Positions 23,507-35,907 of a stretch of DNA of 64,000 nt are shown in pieces; the first letter of the stretch is position 1; each line of letters begins with the position of its first letter. The position numbers and the translations under genes were made by a program. The stretch is from Phanerodontia chrysosporium (Eukaryota; Basidiomycota; Agaricomycetes; Polyporales; Phanerochaetaceae), in assembly GCA_001910725.1 (NCBI GenBank), contig MJGA01000017.1, positions 434,001-498,000 on the forward strand, written 5' to 3'. The notes under the pieces are model-generated. The model worked only from the letters and a program-made list of their open reading frames with translations, made no database searches and was not told the DNA's origin.

Positions 23507-24251
23507 GCGTCGACCCCGACGAGCGGCGGCAAGGGTTTCGACTACGACGAGTACCTCCGCGAGCAGGGTCTCATCGAAGTCCGCTCATTGTGCTCCTCGC
23601 CTTGCTGGATGACGCGCGAGGATATGCACGCTACCTCGAGATATCGCACGACTGTAAGCTCGCGGAGCAGATCGAGCTCGAGGGGACACCGGAGGAGGAG
23701 TTTGCGCGGATGAAGGAGCAGGGAGGCGTCGATCGCGCGCGGAAGACACTCCGGAAGGGCAGCACCTGGAAGGTCAAGCACGGCCTGCGCAAGCCGCCCT
23801 GTCCGTGTGCTGCAACAACCTGAAGCACACCTGGGATCGCGAGGTGCGCTACGTCCGCCCACACATGACGATGCACGTCCGCGGCGGGTGGCAGCTGGCG
23901 CTTGACGACGACGGGTGGCCGCTACCGGAGGAGACGGACTGGGTTGCGGAGACGGAAGACCGACCAGTGAGGAAGGAGGTCGCGCTCGTCGACATTGCGA
24001 AGCAGGCAAAGCCGCGTAAGCGCCGCGGGAAGGGTGGGTTGCGCTCGTTTTGCGATTGTAGGACGAAAGGTCTGACCATTTGGGTTGCAGCGGGTGACTT
24101 CGAGATCGTACAGGGCTCGCGTGCGGTTATTGTGCTCGATGACGAGAGGCCCGAGCCCGAACCGGATGAGCCCTGGGAATACCTTGAACTTGACGAGGAC
24201 GAGAACTCTTCCCGCATGTCTTACGCCCAGGTGGCGGCAACCTTCGCATGA
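23507..24251 (+). CDS. Unrecognised protein, partial, probably frame-disrupted
   Basis: I do not recognise the family. Protein-like segments occur in order but in different frames: GGKGFDYDEYLREQGLIE near 23530-23580, then DARGYARYLEISHDCKLAEQIELEG and TPEEEFARMKEQGG near 23610-23730, then AQAALSVCCNNLKHTWDREV near 23790-23850, ending DEDENSSRMSYAQVAATFA at 24251. A clear intron with GT-AG ends lies within 24033-24091 and joins RRGK to AGDFEIVQGSRAVIVLDDE. The frame change near 23790-23800 has no good intron, so one base may be lost there. The upstream start is not determined. Acidic C-terminus, no signal peptide or membrane segment seen. It may be a real single gene with errors or a decaying copy. 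Confidence 0.45.
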
Positions 24252-24545
24252 GAACGCCGTGAAGGCTGCTAGGCTGTGTTAGAAGACTATTCATTGTAGC
24301 AGTATGTGGAGAAGGGGAACACTCACGAGAAATCCTGGTACACCCTCAACTCTATTTATTGATACGGCGGAGATACACTCACCCTATGCTTGCTCATTCC
24401 TTCCCTGGTCCATAGCACTGACTCACCATTCTATGCCCCGATATTCATGTATGCCGAAGTCGGCAAGATTATGGCGCAGAATCCGCTAGTTCCATGTCGA
24501 ACAATACCAATACAATACATATCTGCGGACAAAGAGCGTCAACAG

Positions 24546-27082
24546 CTATGAGAAACCTGTACGGAATGTAGGATAGAAGATAGGTAATGGGTGCGCCTGA
24601 GGAAGTCGTCAGTTGTGTATGCAATGGCGGGGGCGAAGCTCGTACCTCAGTGTTGAACACATATTCTGCACGAACGGCTATTAGCATACAACTGCGTGCG
24701 AACAGAATTAACACGTACTATCTAATGGGAGGACCTTGTCATCCTCAAAGAGCAAATACAGATATTTGAGCGTCTCGCTCTGCAGGACACCGTCAACCAC
24801 CGCCCACACCAAAACCCACGCAAGGGAGCTCACCATCAGGAACGTCTCCATCTTGTCCTCATAGGTGACGGGAACAGCGTCGACATTGAGGATGCTCGCG
24901 TAGCCGCCGCTCTCTATCTTGCAGTGCCGCTCGATCGCCTCGAAAATCGCCCAGCCGTAGTCGCGGTACCGCTGGTCGCCCGTCAGTCGGTACGCAATGA
25001 AGAGCGACTCGACCGTCTCGGGCCGCAAGATGTACCGTGCGTCGTAAGGCGGCTCTGCGCCGGGCCTGCAGAGGTCGTGTCAGCAGCTGTCGAGTCGAAA
25101 CTGGGCAGCGTGCGGGACGACCTACTTCGCGCCCTTGATGTACCAGTCGTCCGGCGCGACAGACCCGTCGAGATGGTCCGAGGGGATCCTGAAGTGTGCA
25201 ATCTCTGGTGCGAGCCCGCTGTACTCACATAAGAGGGCCTGAGTACTGGCAATGAATTAAGGAGAGCGGCACCCACGTCTTCGTCTCGTGCGTCTTCATG
25301 CACGTCTTAATGAGCTCAACACCATTAATCCAGTCGCGCTTGCCCTGCTTCGTGAGCTGGTCCGCACGCGGGGGTATCGACACCGGGTGCTGCACCGCGC
25401 CCGTGATCGTCGCGCCAAGCATGAGCGACCCGCCGAGGAAGCACACAAGGTGGTCTTGTTTCGGTACGAGGCGCCAGACGCTATGCGTGCGTTGAGCACA
25501 GGCATTGCTGATGGTAGCAAGAACCTACATGTCCGAGGTGTAGGTCCGTTGGGGGACCAATTCTGAAGTGTAGACGAGTTTCGCGTTGTGGCTTTGTGTG
25601 ATGAGATGATCCGCTACGGAGTCCATGGCGTCGTCATACATATCACGATACACTGTTTCTGTCATATTCTGCGTAATGTCAGTACGAGATGCTATGGAGT
25701 CATTGCAAGATCTTACCGTCTGAATGTACTGTTTGAGCAGGTATTCGTAGTAAGAATCTCCTCTAGACCCTAGCCGAATTGCAGACAGAGCATATCGTCC
25801 GTCATTTTTGCTGCGGGACATAGTAGGACATATAAGCAGGGTAGGCGATTTGCAGGCAGATGAGACACACCTCATGAAGATAGAGGCGAGGCCTGTTGCC
25901 AATCTCGCGTCTTTTATAACCTTCATCACCTACAGTTGCGGAAGGGGTTCAGTATTCATCTAAAATGAATAATGCCACCACACACCTGCTCCGCCTTGTG
26001 CCAGTACTCCTCATTATCAGTGAGATGTGCGAGGTATCGGAACTCCAGCTGGAGCGTCGACACCTCTGCGGTACTGACAAGTTCAGGATTATCCGAGTTC
26101 ATGACGCCTTCGCGACGCGCGAGGTTGATCATGCTCGTAGGAAGCCCAGAAGGTGTGTCGAAGGCAGGGAGGATCCGTTCTGCGAGGTCCTGCGCCTTCT
26201 CGAGGAAGAGGTTGTCGCCGGTAAGATTGTATGCGGACAGGAGTCCGCCGAGAACGCGTATCGTCGTCTGTGGGAGGATTAGTGACGCTGATGCGGCATC
26301 GGTACGCGGGGGCGCACCTCGAAGGTGTTGAAGTCCGCATCTTTCTCAAAGTCCAGCTTGGTCGCTATCCACTCGCGTGCCCTCTTGTACTCCTCTTCAA
26401 GTCCCATAATGATCATTGTGTCGAGGGAATCGACCACAGTATAGCCAATCCCACCAGCAGCGGTGAGATTCGAGCCCTTGTGGCCAATGGGGTGGTATTC
26501 ATCGTCGCCCATAGCATCCCTCTCTGGTCGTGTGAGTACTTGTCCGTAACAAACGCTAGTGTAACGACATACCATATGCATGCCACGCATGCTAGGTTGG
26601 GTGTCTCAGCATGGGAGTACGCTGACAGATAGGGTCAATGCTGCACACCTGGAAAGCCCGTACGACTGCGTCCCGCTTCTCTACGTCCGGCAGGAATTCT
26701 GCAACTCGAGTCTCTTCAACTCCAGGTAGTGGCTTGAATCTCCATGTTATCTCTGTAATAGCATCTAATATTCCGTCGATGAGCCGTGGTTGCTGGCAGG
26801 AGGTAATCAATGCCAGAACGCTGTAGTACTTGAAGTTTGGACGTACTTGGTAGCTCAAAACCCGAAAGCAATGAGAAGGAGCGAAAGGATAGTCGAAAGC
26901 TTGACTGAGCCTGCAGTCTTCTTGGTCTGCGTTTTGGCAGGATCAGTGGAAGCAGGACGCGTGATACGCAGGGACGAACGCACCTCTGCGGAGGCAGCAC
27001 CCTCCTTCTGTACAGCAGCGTCATCTTCATTCTCGGACCGCTTCGAGGATGTCTTCCGCTTGCGCACTGCAGGATCTGCCAT
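24546..27082 (-). CDS. GH47 class I alpha-1,2-mannosidase
   Basis: Type II membrane enzyme of the ER/Golgi that trims alpha-1,2-mannose from N-glycans. The start (27080-27082) gives MADPAVRKRKTSSKRSE, a basic cytoplasmic tail, then a membrane segment (LSTILSLLLIAFG continuing VLALIT after an intron with a weak donor). GH47 blocks follow: HAWHAYERDAMGDDEYHPI, GIGYTVVDSLDTMIIMGL, LATGLASIFM, QDHLVCFLGGSLMLG, GLAPEIAHFRI, YILRPETVESLFIAYR, ESGGYASILNVD and KMETFLMSETLKYLYLLF. The tail has KYVFNTEAHPLPIF, the conserved region with the calcium-binding Thr, and ends RTGFS. There are more than ten introns of about 50 nt. The frame can be followed throughout, so it looks functional. ER versus Golgi placement is not decided by sequence. 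Confidence 0.9.
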
Positions 27083-28062
27083 GCTCGTGTCGACCGTTCA
27101 GGATGGCTGCAGAGCTTTCGGGCGCGTGCGTGGGGGCGGATGGACGTGCGAAGCAGAAGCGGGGACCTCTTCGGGGTATACGTGGCACGAAAGCCCACGG
27201 ATCAGGTGCACAGGGAATATGGCCGTCAAGGCTGGGAATTATGTAGGGTAAAAATAGCGGCACGTCTCCGCTGGTTGCAGGACACCGTCGCCGTCGTCGA
27301 GGATGGAGCAGGTTTCGAGGGCTGGACATGACCCTGGCGCCTTGATGGACTCTTCAAAGCACCAATTGATGGCAGTAAGCGTCCGCGATGAGCGCCAGTC
27401 TCGCGTCACCTCTACGAGCGTTTTTCTGTGTGTAGAATGCTATCTCAACATAGGCTAGTTTCAACCCGCTCGAAAGTGCCCCATTATTGCGGAAAGCCAT
27501 ATGAAACGCTCACCTTCAGCTCAATGCCCAGGCTTCTAAAGGGCAGCTCGTGTTTTGTAAGGTACCCTGCCTAACCTCTGTGCCTAACATTATGCAGAGT
27601 TACGAGAATCCAAAGGCTTGAGCCCTCCTTTTGGGCGTTAGGGTTGGGCGACGTGCTATACCTTCCGAGACGGGTCATCACGGATGCAATTGATCTCCGA
27701 GGTCCTCGTGGCGTCCGCCAAAGTGGCGAGGCAGCGACGCTGGAAAGGTTCTGTCTCTTTCCATGGCTTTTCCTCGACGCCCTCCACATTGCTAACGGCC
27801 GATGTACGCAGCCATGCTCATAGAACGTGAACTTATGTCTCACTTTACTCACAACTGCGTTCCTGTACACAGTTATCATTGCTCGGTGGTTCTACGCCCC
27901 CCCCCCCCGGCGAATACAGCAACCAAACCTCTTTTGCTAGTTAGCTAGCAGAGTGAGGTCGAACCCTCGGGCCTCAAGGTCTCCACCTTAAGGCGTGACG
28001 AGACATATACAAGATAATCAATAGAGGCGCACAGTACATTATACACAATTCACCGTTGCAAC
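27083..28062. other. Divergent intergenic region
   Basis: About 1 kb between the mannosidase and the F-box gene, presumably holding both promoters. There is a run of 11 C at about 27898-27908. No gene found. Confidence 0.55.
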
Positions 28063-29363
28063 ATGCAGATGGCTACGGGCGCAGTGGCAGCCTCTAAATC
28101 TGTCCCCTCCTTTTCCGCTTTAACCAAGAAGCACCTCCCCGTAGAAGTTTGGGAGCTTGTTATTGACCACCTTCACGACGATTTTCAAGCGCTTCTAGCA
28201 TGTTCTCTCACATGCACCGCCTTCGTTAGTAGAAGTCGCCGCCATTTGTGGAAGCGCATCGTCCTTACGAACAAAGAACACGCAAATCACTTCGCTCAAG
28301 CCTTCTTGGACGACCGCCGGAACTGGAACGCCGTTAGGGAGCTTGTTATCAGTGGTGAATTGTTTGTTAGGCAAGAGGGTAGCGCTACGCCATTGATCTT
28401 CCCAGCTCTCAGCAACCTCCGCACAGTAGTCATCTGCGACCTGCAGGTAGACGCATACGAGGACGCCCTCGCATGTCTTCTCCCTCTCAGGCGCAGTATC
28501 ACCCGGCTTTCCCTTTCTGGAGCCCGTTTCCAGACCTTTCCCCTTCTCGCCGCGTTCATTCTCAACTTCCAGAACCTGCAAAGCCTCGCTCTCTCGCACG
28601 TTTCCTCCGTCAAGACAATCATGCCGGCTGACGTAGAGCAATACGCTCCGCAGCTTCCGCTCACCGTCTTTGACTTCAGGCTCTCGTCGTTCTATAACCA
28701 GTATCGCGAGAGCACCAAGCTAGTGCTCGCCTCCAGGATCGCAACCCCCACGCTTGCCTGCCTGCGCCTGCGAGTGCCGCTGGGCACGGTCGTTGCGGGT
28801 GATGTTGAACGCCTAGTCACAATGAATAAAGCAACGCTGCACACGCTCGTCATTGACTATGGTGCCGCAGGCTATGACGACCGTACGTCCACGCGCTCCT
28901 CAGACCACAAGTAACATCGCGCTGACGAACAAGCCCAGTTGATTACCAGTTCGGACCCGAAAAACTGGCGCTGCCCAGGTTGCAGGTGGGCGTGCCTATA
29001 CTAGCCACAGAGACCTGCGAGAACCTCCTCCGTCAGCTGCCCGCGCCGAACGCGCTGGAGGACCTCTCGCTCGTCTTCAGTGCGTACGACGACGGGACGC
29101 CGCCTACCACGCGGTTCCTGCGCATACGCCGGCTGCGCCCGCTCTTCGAGGAGAACCTCTTCCCACGCCTGCAGCGGTTCCATGTGCGGTGCCAGCTCCT
29201 GGAAACGGAGTATGGCCCGCCTGACATCGAACTCGTGAACAAAGACTTTGTGCTCGGCGAGCTGCTGCCCAACGCGCCGCGGCATGTGTGGACGGACGAC
29301 TTAGAGGAGCGGTTTGAGCGATTCTTTGAGATTTGGTATGTTTCATGCATCCATCTGGTTTGA
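28063..29363 (+). CDS. F-box protein
   Basis: Probable substrate adaptor of an SCF ubiquitin ligase. The ATG at 28063 starts MQMATGAVAASKSVPSFS. The F-box is at about residues 24-68: LPVEVWELVIDHLHDDFQAL then ACSLTCTAFVSRSRRHLWKRI. The remainder is leucine-rich in an LRR-like way, as in many agaricomycete F-box proteins, but without clean repeats. One intron at about 28880-28938 joins AAGYDD to DYQFGPEKLALPRLQVG. The end is either the unspliced stop at 29361-29363 or, if the GTATGT at about 29336 is used, a TGA formed at the junction a few codons earlier. The substrate is unknown. Confidence 0.82.
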
Positions 29364-31570
29364 CTTCTATGTTGACGATACCCCCTCAACAGAGAGAAAC
29401 CACAAGTATGCCTCATGGTACTTCTCCAAATAGCCCATATCTAGAAGCTACAATCGGAACCCTGATATGAACCTGCTATGAACCTCCAGGAGCTGTTTCT
29501 TGCCATGTTATGCGTAGGATGTGTATCTGATATGCGACCAGTTTGTGTAATCATGTCAAGTCCGTTTGCCATTCTTCAAGCGTGCGCTTTGCTCTTAGCT
29601 GGTCACCAGCGCTACATTTTCCTTGTAATGGTACATATAATGAAATATCGACCAGTTTTGGTTTGCCAGCATGACGCGTAAGTTGCTCGTCAAAACATTG
29701 AACACCGGATATGTCATTCGTTCATGCTTCCTGACATGACGCCAATGGTTTATAAATTGAGCCTTTTGCTACACGCTATTTCTTACAGGGAGTGGATGGA
29801 ATAACAAGCTAAGACCCGCATTCGCAAGTACAGCAGTCCCGCATCCTCCGTCACCCGGCAGTACGCCGCTGCCGGTGGCGCCACACTTCGCGACATCGGA
29901 AACTCTGCGCAAGGCGCGGCAACACAACGGGGCCGCAGGCGGACGTATCTTCCACTGCACGTCAAATAGTAGTTACCGTAGTCATAGCGAACGTCAGTCT
30001 AGGGCCCTAGATTCCACCTTCTTCATGGATTTCGGCTGGGATTGGGTGTGGGAACACTGCAGTACTTATGTTCGTTCGGCCCGCATTGCGGGTTGGGCAG
30101 CTCAGACATCGCATGAAGAATGTGAGCAGAGTGCCTGTCGCTCACGTTCAGGACGACCTGACAATACTTTTAGCCAGCACGACGTTTTTTGGTGCATGCG
30201 AGATGGTCGGAAGAATCCAGATGAGCCCTCATCGCGGCGCTCGGGCGGAGGGCGCATCAAATGCCGCATACGGCAAGTCCATCAACTGGTCACGTGTGCT
30301 CGGGGCGCACCTCGTACCCGCGTCCTTGAGCTTACAGCTGATGACAAAACTATGATCGCGCGTGCGTCGAGAAAAAACAATTCGGACCTTGAACCGGCAC
30401 CTCGGCATACCCAGGAAGGTAGGCAGGCGCTATTGCGCGGCGCGGCGCGTGCACTGCGCGAACACGGTCACGCCGCTACATCGTGCTAGCAGTATACAGC
30501 GTTGGCAGTCACGCCCACCAGCTAATGTACATGTACATGCAGGAGCGGTATGTCTCGTCTCGCAGCTGTAGTCATGCCTGAGGGTGTAGTATGTATCATG
30601 TCTGGGACAGTACTAGTTGTCACTGCGACGAGGGCACATAAACCGTATACATTGATAGCAAGCTGTCAGTGGTACAAGGTTTCACACTATTACACCGGTC
30701 TCGCACATGTAGTCTTCACTACTCTTACCACTTGAATTACTTCAGGTTGTCATTGCTAACACAGACATATGGGGCTCCCACAGTGCGAAGAACACGCAGG
30801 AGGACGCACGGGACTTTCATCGGCCAACGCGCAGGTCAGGACGCGGTGTCGTACGTGTCGGCACCCCCAGTCCACTTCGGAGACCTCGAGCGCCGGGCCC
30901 GCCATCCACCGCCTGCTCTCCGCCATCCTCAGGATGTGCTGAATCACATAGTGTCGCGGATTGAGGCATATCAAACATATTCATTGAAAGGTGCATCTGG
31001 GTCCAGAGATGTTATAGCACCTGCGAGGCATAGAGGGAGTGCGGCGCTGAAGACGTTGACCTCTGCCGTAGCGCCTGCCTACCTTCTTGGGTATGCCGAG
31101 GTGCCGGTTCAAGGTCCGAATTGTTTTTTCTCGACGCACGCGCGATCATAGTTTTGTCATCAGCTGTAAGCTTGAGCTTGAGCTTCTCCTACACCAACTG
31201 TCGCCACAAGCTCGACCTCACTGACGAATACTCGCCCAAATGAACTTGGGCGGCATATGCTATCACTCGTACTCTGAAGACTCGAGTGCATATAATCAAC
31301 GCTCCCGAACTCGTCCAGCGACATGTTGATTAATTGCGTGCGTTGGCGAGTCAAGGTTCCGTTTGTGCTCTCACTTGGCAGCCGACGGGATAGGTCTCAA
31401 AGCTGGGCGGGTGGAGCAGCCACAACCGCGCAGGCAGTCGGATTGCCACGACGGAAGAAGCGTGACTGTACCTTCCCTGGAAGAACCTCGCGAGCCACCT
31501 GATGGCCGAAGCGCTAGTCGGCGGTGAGTTGAGCTCCTGCCACTTGCCATGAGGCTACTGACGTCCTGTC
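29364..31570. other. Intergenic region with a long inverted repeat
   Basis: About 2.2 kb without a convincing gene. The only clear structure is the pair of 104-bp inverted arms at 30329-30432 and 31069-31172. Other frames are short. Confidence 0.5.
30329..31172. repeat. 104-bp inverted repeat flanking 636 bp
   Basis: Bases 30329-30432 and the reverse complement of 31069-31172 match at all but one position (CAGGAAGG against CAAGAAGG). Both arms are 104 bp and identity ends abruptly at both edges. The layout fits a non-autonomous DNA element with long terminal inverted repeats, or a fold-back duplication. No clear target-site duplication or open frame is seen, so the class is undetermined. Confidence 0.8.
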
Positions 31571-32205
31571 AATTCTCAGAACCACCCTCCTTTGCTGCTC
31601 GTCACATCGACGAGCCTCGGCACAAATTCCGTGCGGTACCGGGAGGCCAACACTGCGTACCTTGCTCCCAGTCTCTCCACCGCTCGCAGGGTGGCGACGG
31701 GGATGCTACCGAGCACGATCTTCTTGGTCGTCGGCCGAGTAGCACTTGCCCGAGCATAACAGCTGGGTCAGCTCTGACGAGCATTCCATCATGTGAAGAT
31801 ACCAGATGTTCAAAGTTCAATCTTCGCCTCTGATTCCAACAATTTCCCAGGAAAGGCGATCTTGCCATCGGACACCCCTCGATATTGCGGCGAAGCAGAC
31901 GAAAAACCGAGAGCAAGGTCGACACGCGCAGTAGTATGTTTTGCGACGCATAGGTGCGTGGTATACAGATCAAAGCACTCGCACATTCCCTGAACCCCTC
32001 GCGTTCGCTATGTCCAGGAGTGTCTCGTCGAAGAGCCGCCGGCATTCGGCAGCGGCGAAGGTCGTGGGCCCTGCTTCTTTCGTGGCTCCATCTGCAGAGA
32101 TTGAGATGCCTTCTCCTCCCCCGGACGTGATCTGAGCTGGTGCCACGATCGCCGCCCAAAAGAGGATGTCTTCCTGACATTCGTGGCGTGCGTAATTCAC
32201 CAGCC
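31571..32205 (-). pseudogene. Unrecognised coding remnant
   Basis: Protein-like pieces occur in different frames on the minus strand: NYARHECQEDILFWAAIVAP and GEGISISADGATKEAGPTTF (about 32060-32190), then DGKIAFPGKLLESEAKIEL (about 31820-31870), then TTKKIVLGSIPVATLRAVER (about 31665-31735). Some gaps between them could be introns (GTGCGAG donor after RGSGN), others need frame changes or cross stops. No start or family is evident. Most likely a decayed gene. Confidence 0.35.
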
Positions 32206-32365
32206 TGCCCTATTCGGTTTTATTAACGCCCAAACAGGCAAGTCAATGCGTATAGCATTCTCGGGCTGCGGTTGTTGAACTTCCTCCACGCAGACGAGTA
32301 TATAACCTCGCTCGCTGCCAGCGCATTCCTGCCTCTGCTCCTCCATCATCGCCGTCTCAAGCAAC

Positions 32366-34941
32366 ATGAACGTCCAGCCCTCTGCCCCACAGTCGTTCGG
32401 GTCGCTCTTCGAGACGACGTCCTCCAGGCAGCACGCCCCGCCTCCTGGACTCAGCGCCTCCATCTGGGCTCCCCAACCCCAGCCGTCCGAGTCTGCCTGG
32501 TCTAGGGCGATCGACTCTATCAGCAGAGCCCCAGAGGGCTACGCCGACAACCATCTGCGCCCAGAGATGCGCCGTGCGTCCTCGAACCCTGCCGGGCGGA
32601 ACGGAGACGACGTCTTCGGACCTGTTGGCCTTCCTCCGGCAGCCTTGCGCAAGAGGGATGTCGGTGCCATCGGAGACGGTCGCAAGAAAACCCCGCCCGA
32701 CTTCGACCCAATCGTACGTGGTAGTAAATCGCCCGCATATATGCATGCTAATTGACGTTTTAGCACGTGCAGCAGCTCTTGCGGACCTTGAACCTCAACT
32801 CGCCTGGTCCACTCTCTCCCACCATCCAGACTCACGACCTGGGACCCCCTTCCGCCTCTCCCGACGTTTCGCCCGTATCCACTACTTCTGCGTTGTTGAC
32901 ACCTCCAGAGCTGTCGCCTGCCAAGCCTTATGGCGACTGGAAGTTCAATGCGCCCTACGAGCTCGCCTCGATGCCTCAGACTCAGTCTGGTAACGCGCTC
33001 CTCTTCGAGACCGAACCTCTCCATCGCTACCAGGAGGCCTATGGGTATCAGCAGGGCGGCTTCAGCAAGCCCATGGTCGCGCAGCCCGCTGATTCACTCC
33101 CGTCAAGCGCTCGATCATTTAGCTCCTTCGAACCTTTCTCGGAGCGCGCGTCATTCTCGACAGACACATTCCCGCGAGCAGACCTAGAGGCTTCAGCTCG
33201 CCATGATGCTACTTTGCTTCATCCATCCTGGTCTCACCAACGGGTTCGAACCTCCTCGGCCGAATGGGCTAAGGTTGAGGAACGTCGCATGTTCGAGCAG
33301 TCTGGCTCCGACGTCCACCTCAGTCCCACCTCTCGGGCACATGCCTCTGCTCACGAGGTAAGAAACTGCACAATTTTATCACCAGTTCATTCATTCAACC
33401 TTTCTTGTAGCCCATCAACTTCTTGTCTTTGCTTCACCCTTCTTCGTCGCCGAACTATCATGTTTTCGTCATGCGTATCATCAAGTCCTCCGACCAGCAA
33501 GCATCTATCTTCCTCCAACAAAAGCTCAAGGTCGCCGACAGCGAAGAACGAGCAAAGATCGTGGACGCTATCTGTGCTCGAGGTTTCGACATGATGGCCC
33601 ATCGGTGCGTCTAGGTGATACTCAGAGGCTTGACGGAAGCTTGACTTATTTTTCCAGTTTCGGGAATTGGGCAGTGCAGCGTTGCCTTGAAGCTACCGCC
33701 AGCCTTGAGGAACGCCGAAAGATCGTCGGGTGCATGAGGTATGTGTTATAGTCCACCCTCCTTGCCTTGGTACTCACTATATGCGTGCCGAACAGAGGAA
33801 GGGTTGTCGAGCTTGCAACCAACTGCTACGGATGTCACGTCCTCCAGAAGGCACTCGATTGCGAGGAAGATATCAGGCTCCTCATCGTTTCGGAGCTGCT
33901 TCATGGCGATCCCGCCCAGACCTTGGTGAACAAGCATGCCTCTCATGTCTGGAGCAAGGTACGTATCGCGCCTCCTGGTCTGTATAGCCTCCTTACAGAC
34001 GACCCTACCGCAGATTATGGAGTTGACCTGGTCTGCGCCAGCTCCGCCTATCTTTGCCTAGTAAGTTGTATTTTGTTTACATGTCTCTCATTTCCTGACT
34101 TCAAATATAGTGTTAACAGGTCGCTCAAGGGGAAATGGGCATCGCTTGCTTGTCACGAGACCGGGTCCTTGGTCGTCCAGGTATGTCTCTCACTGCTGTA
34201 CCGATGCTCGCGCGTTGAAACGTTACATCACTCCAGCATGCGTTCGAGAACCTTGAAGATTCAGCGAAAGATGGTATCGTAGACGAGCTGCTCAACCAGG
34301 GCCCTGCGATATTCGGAGAGGTCGCTAAGAACCAGTGGGGTTCCTATTGTGTTCAACACAGTACGCTTCTTTCCTCGCTCTGCTGAGAATCGCTCTAATA
34401 CTGTTCAGTTCTCGAGCATGGGTCTGCGAAGCATCGCAAGATGGCCCTGGATCATCTCGTTTCTGGCCTGCTCGAGTATGCTACGAATGAACAGGGAGCG
34501 AAATCGGTGACCAAGGCGCTGAAGGAGGGCGGTAAGGAGACACTGGACCGCATCATCACTCGTATGTGTGAGCCAGCGAAAGGGTATGTGTTGCATACAT
34601 CATGAGAGAGTCCGCACTTGTTCACACCTGAGCAGTGGACGTCGTGCGATGATCGTCGACTTCGCGTTGTCCGTTACCGGAAGCCAGCTCATTGCGAGCG
34701 TTTTGCCGAACGTACGTGAACCCTTGTATGACCTCGCTACTCAGTCTCAACCATCGATAGGCGGACAAGGATCAGCGTGCTTTGCTCTACGACTCTATTC
34801 GAGGACATATCGTGACCCTTCGCGGATGCAAGACTGGTTCCAAGGTCATCTGGCTATTGTACGTTCTGGTTTATACGCATGTCATCTCAGACTTATGCGT
34901 TGACCAACAGCGACCGGATGCGCGCGTACTACGGCTACTAG
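32366..34941 (+). CDS. Pumilio (PUF) family RNA-binding protein
   Basis: Cytoplasmic post-transcriptional regulator that binds mRNA 3' UTRs. A TATATAA at about 32299 and ATG at 32366 (MNVQPSAPQSFGSLFETTSS) mark the start. The N-terminal half is Ser/Pro-rich and disordered. After the intron ending near 33410 the repeat domain begins: FVMRIIKSSDQQASIFLQQ, FGNWAVQRCLE, NCYGCHVLQKALD, SHVWSK, ACHETGSLVVQHAFE, NQWGSYCVQHILEHG, NEQGAKSVTKALKEG, VTGSQLIASVLPN and GCKTGSKVIWLL, ending DRMRAYYGY. About ten short introns lie between repeats and the frame stays open. Repeat cores GNWAVQ, CHVLQ and SYCVQ are the usual base-contacting positions. Which PUF class it belongs to (it recalls yeast Jsn1/Puf2 or Mpt5 types) is inference. 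Confidence 0.88.
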
Positions 34942-35907
34942 ATCTTCTCTCAATCGTTCATTGACCTTGCATATTTCATCGGCATATCTTACGGCATCTT
35001 ACCTGGTACACAATAGCATCTCCACACCAACGGATCGTCCAACAGCTCGCTCGCCTTGCATATCGGCAGGCCTGGCCATCGCCACAGCATCTCATTGTCG
35101 CCGCCCCCAGTCCAGCAAGCATACCTCAGCATACGCATTGTCCCCACCATCGCCAGCATTACCATCTGCACCATACGCTCACTTATTCTTCATTTATCCA
35201 TCTCCTTTGCGTGGCCACCCATTGGGGTCGCCATCGCCATCGCTCACCGGACGATCTTTCCAAGTTTTCTTCGGTGATATAGCAAGTCATCATACGTTAC
35301 TTTGTTGCTTCTTCTTCAATCCGCCTTACCCTGCGTTGCATCATCTTCTTCGTGATATTTGTTCGCCTCTGCGGCGACACCGTGTTGTCCTTGCATTGCC
35401 CTGCTTCAAACACCCGCCTATCTCCCTCTCCCTCCGGTGTCGTCGCATCCGTTCGTGCGCTTGTCGCCGTAGTATATGTGTTCCATTATCTTACCGTGTT
35501 GCATTCCGTGTCTCAGGATTGCACTCCTTTCTTCGTCTTCTTTGGTAGACAGTCGTGCATGTACGTATTTGTATGAGATTAGTGTATACAGTAATTGTAT
35601 TATCGTGATCCTGATACATCTTGCATCCCAGCGCCGTCAATGACGGCAGCATTTCGCACAGCGAGGCCGAGATACGAGTAGGTTTGCATCAAGACGCAGT
35701 CAATCGTCCACCTCGGCCGAATTTGAGACCATCATATGTATCATATGGCTCTCCTGTCGATGAGCTGCGCAGCCTGCACGGTGCCTGGCAGCTGTCGAGG
35801 AGCACATGCGATAAAAGCGCAGGCGATCAAGGAGCTGTCGACCCGCCCCTTTCGTCCCACAACATCTCGCCCACAGGACGCAGCTGAACGCAGCTAGGGC
35901 CCTAACC
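34942..35907. other. Intergenic region
   Basis: About 1 kb with CT-rich stretches after the PUF gene (3' UTR and possible terminator) and then the promoter of the carboxypeptidase. Open frames are composed of low-complexity Ser/Pro/Leu. No gene seen. Confidence 0.55.

Noticed and set aside
27930..28000. Possible tRNA or tRNA-derived element (minus-strand GGTTCGACC)
   Set aside because: Only a loose B-box; the T-stem does not pair and no A-box or acceptor stem can be found.
34961..35548. 195-codon frame after the PUF gene
   Set aside because: Ser/Pro/Leu/His low complexity from CT-rich 3' flank; no start context or domain.
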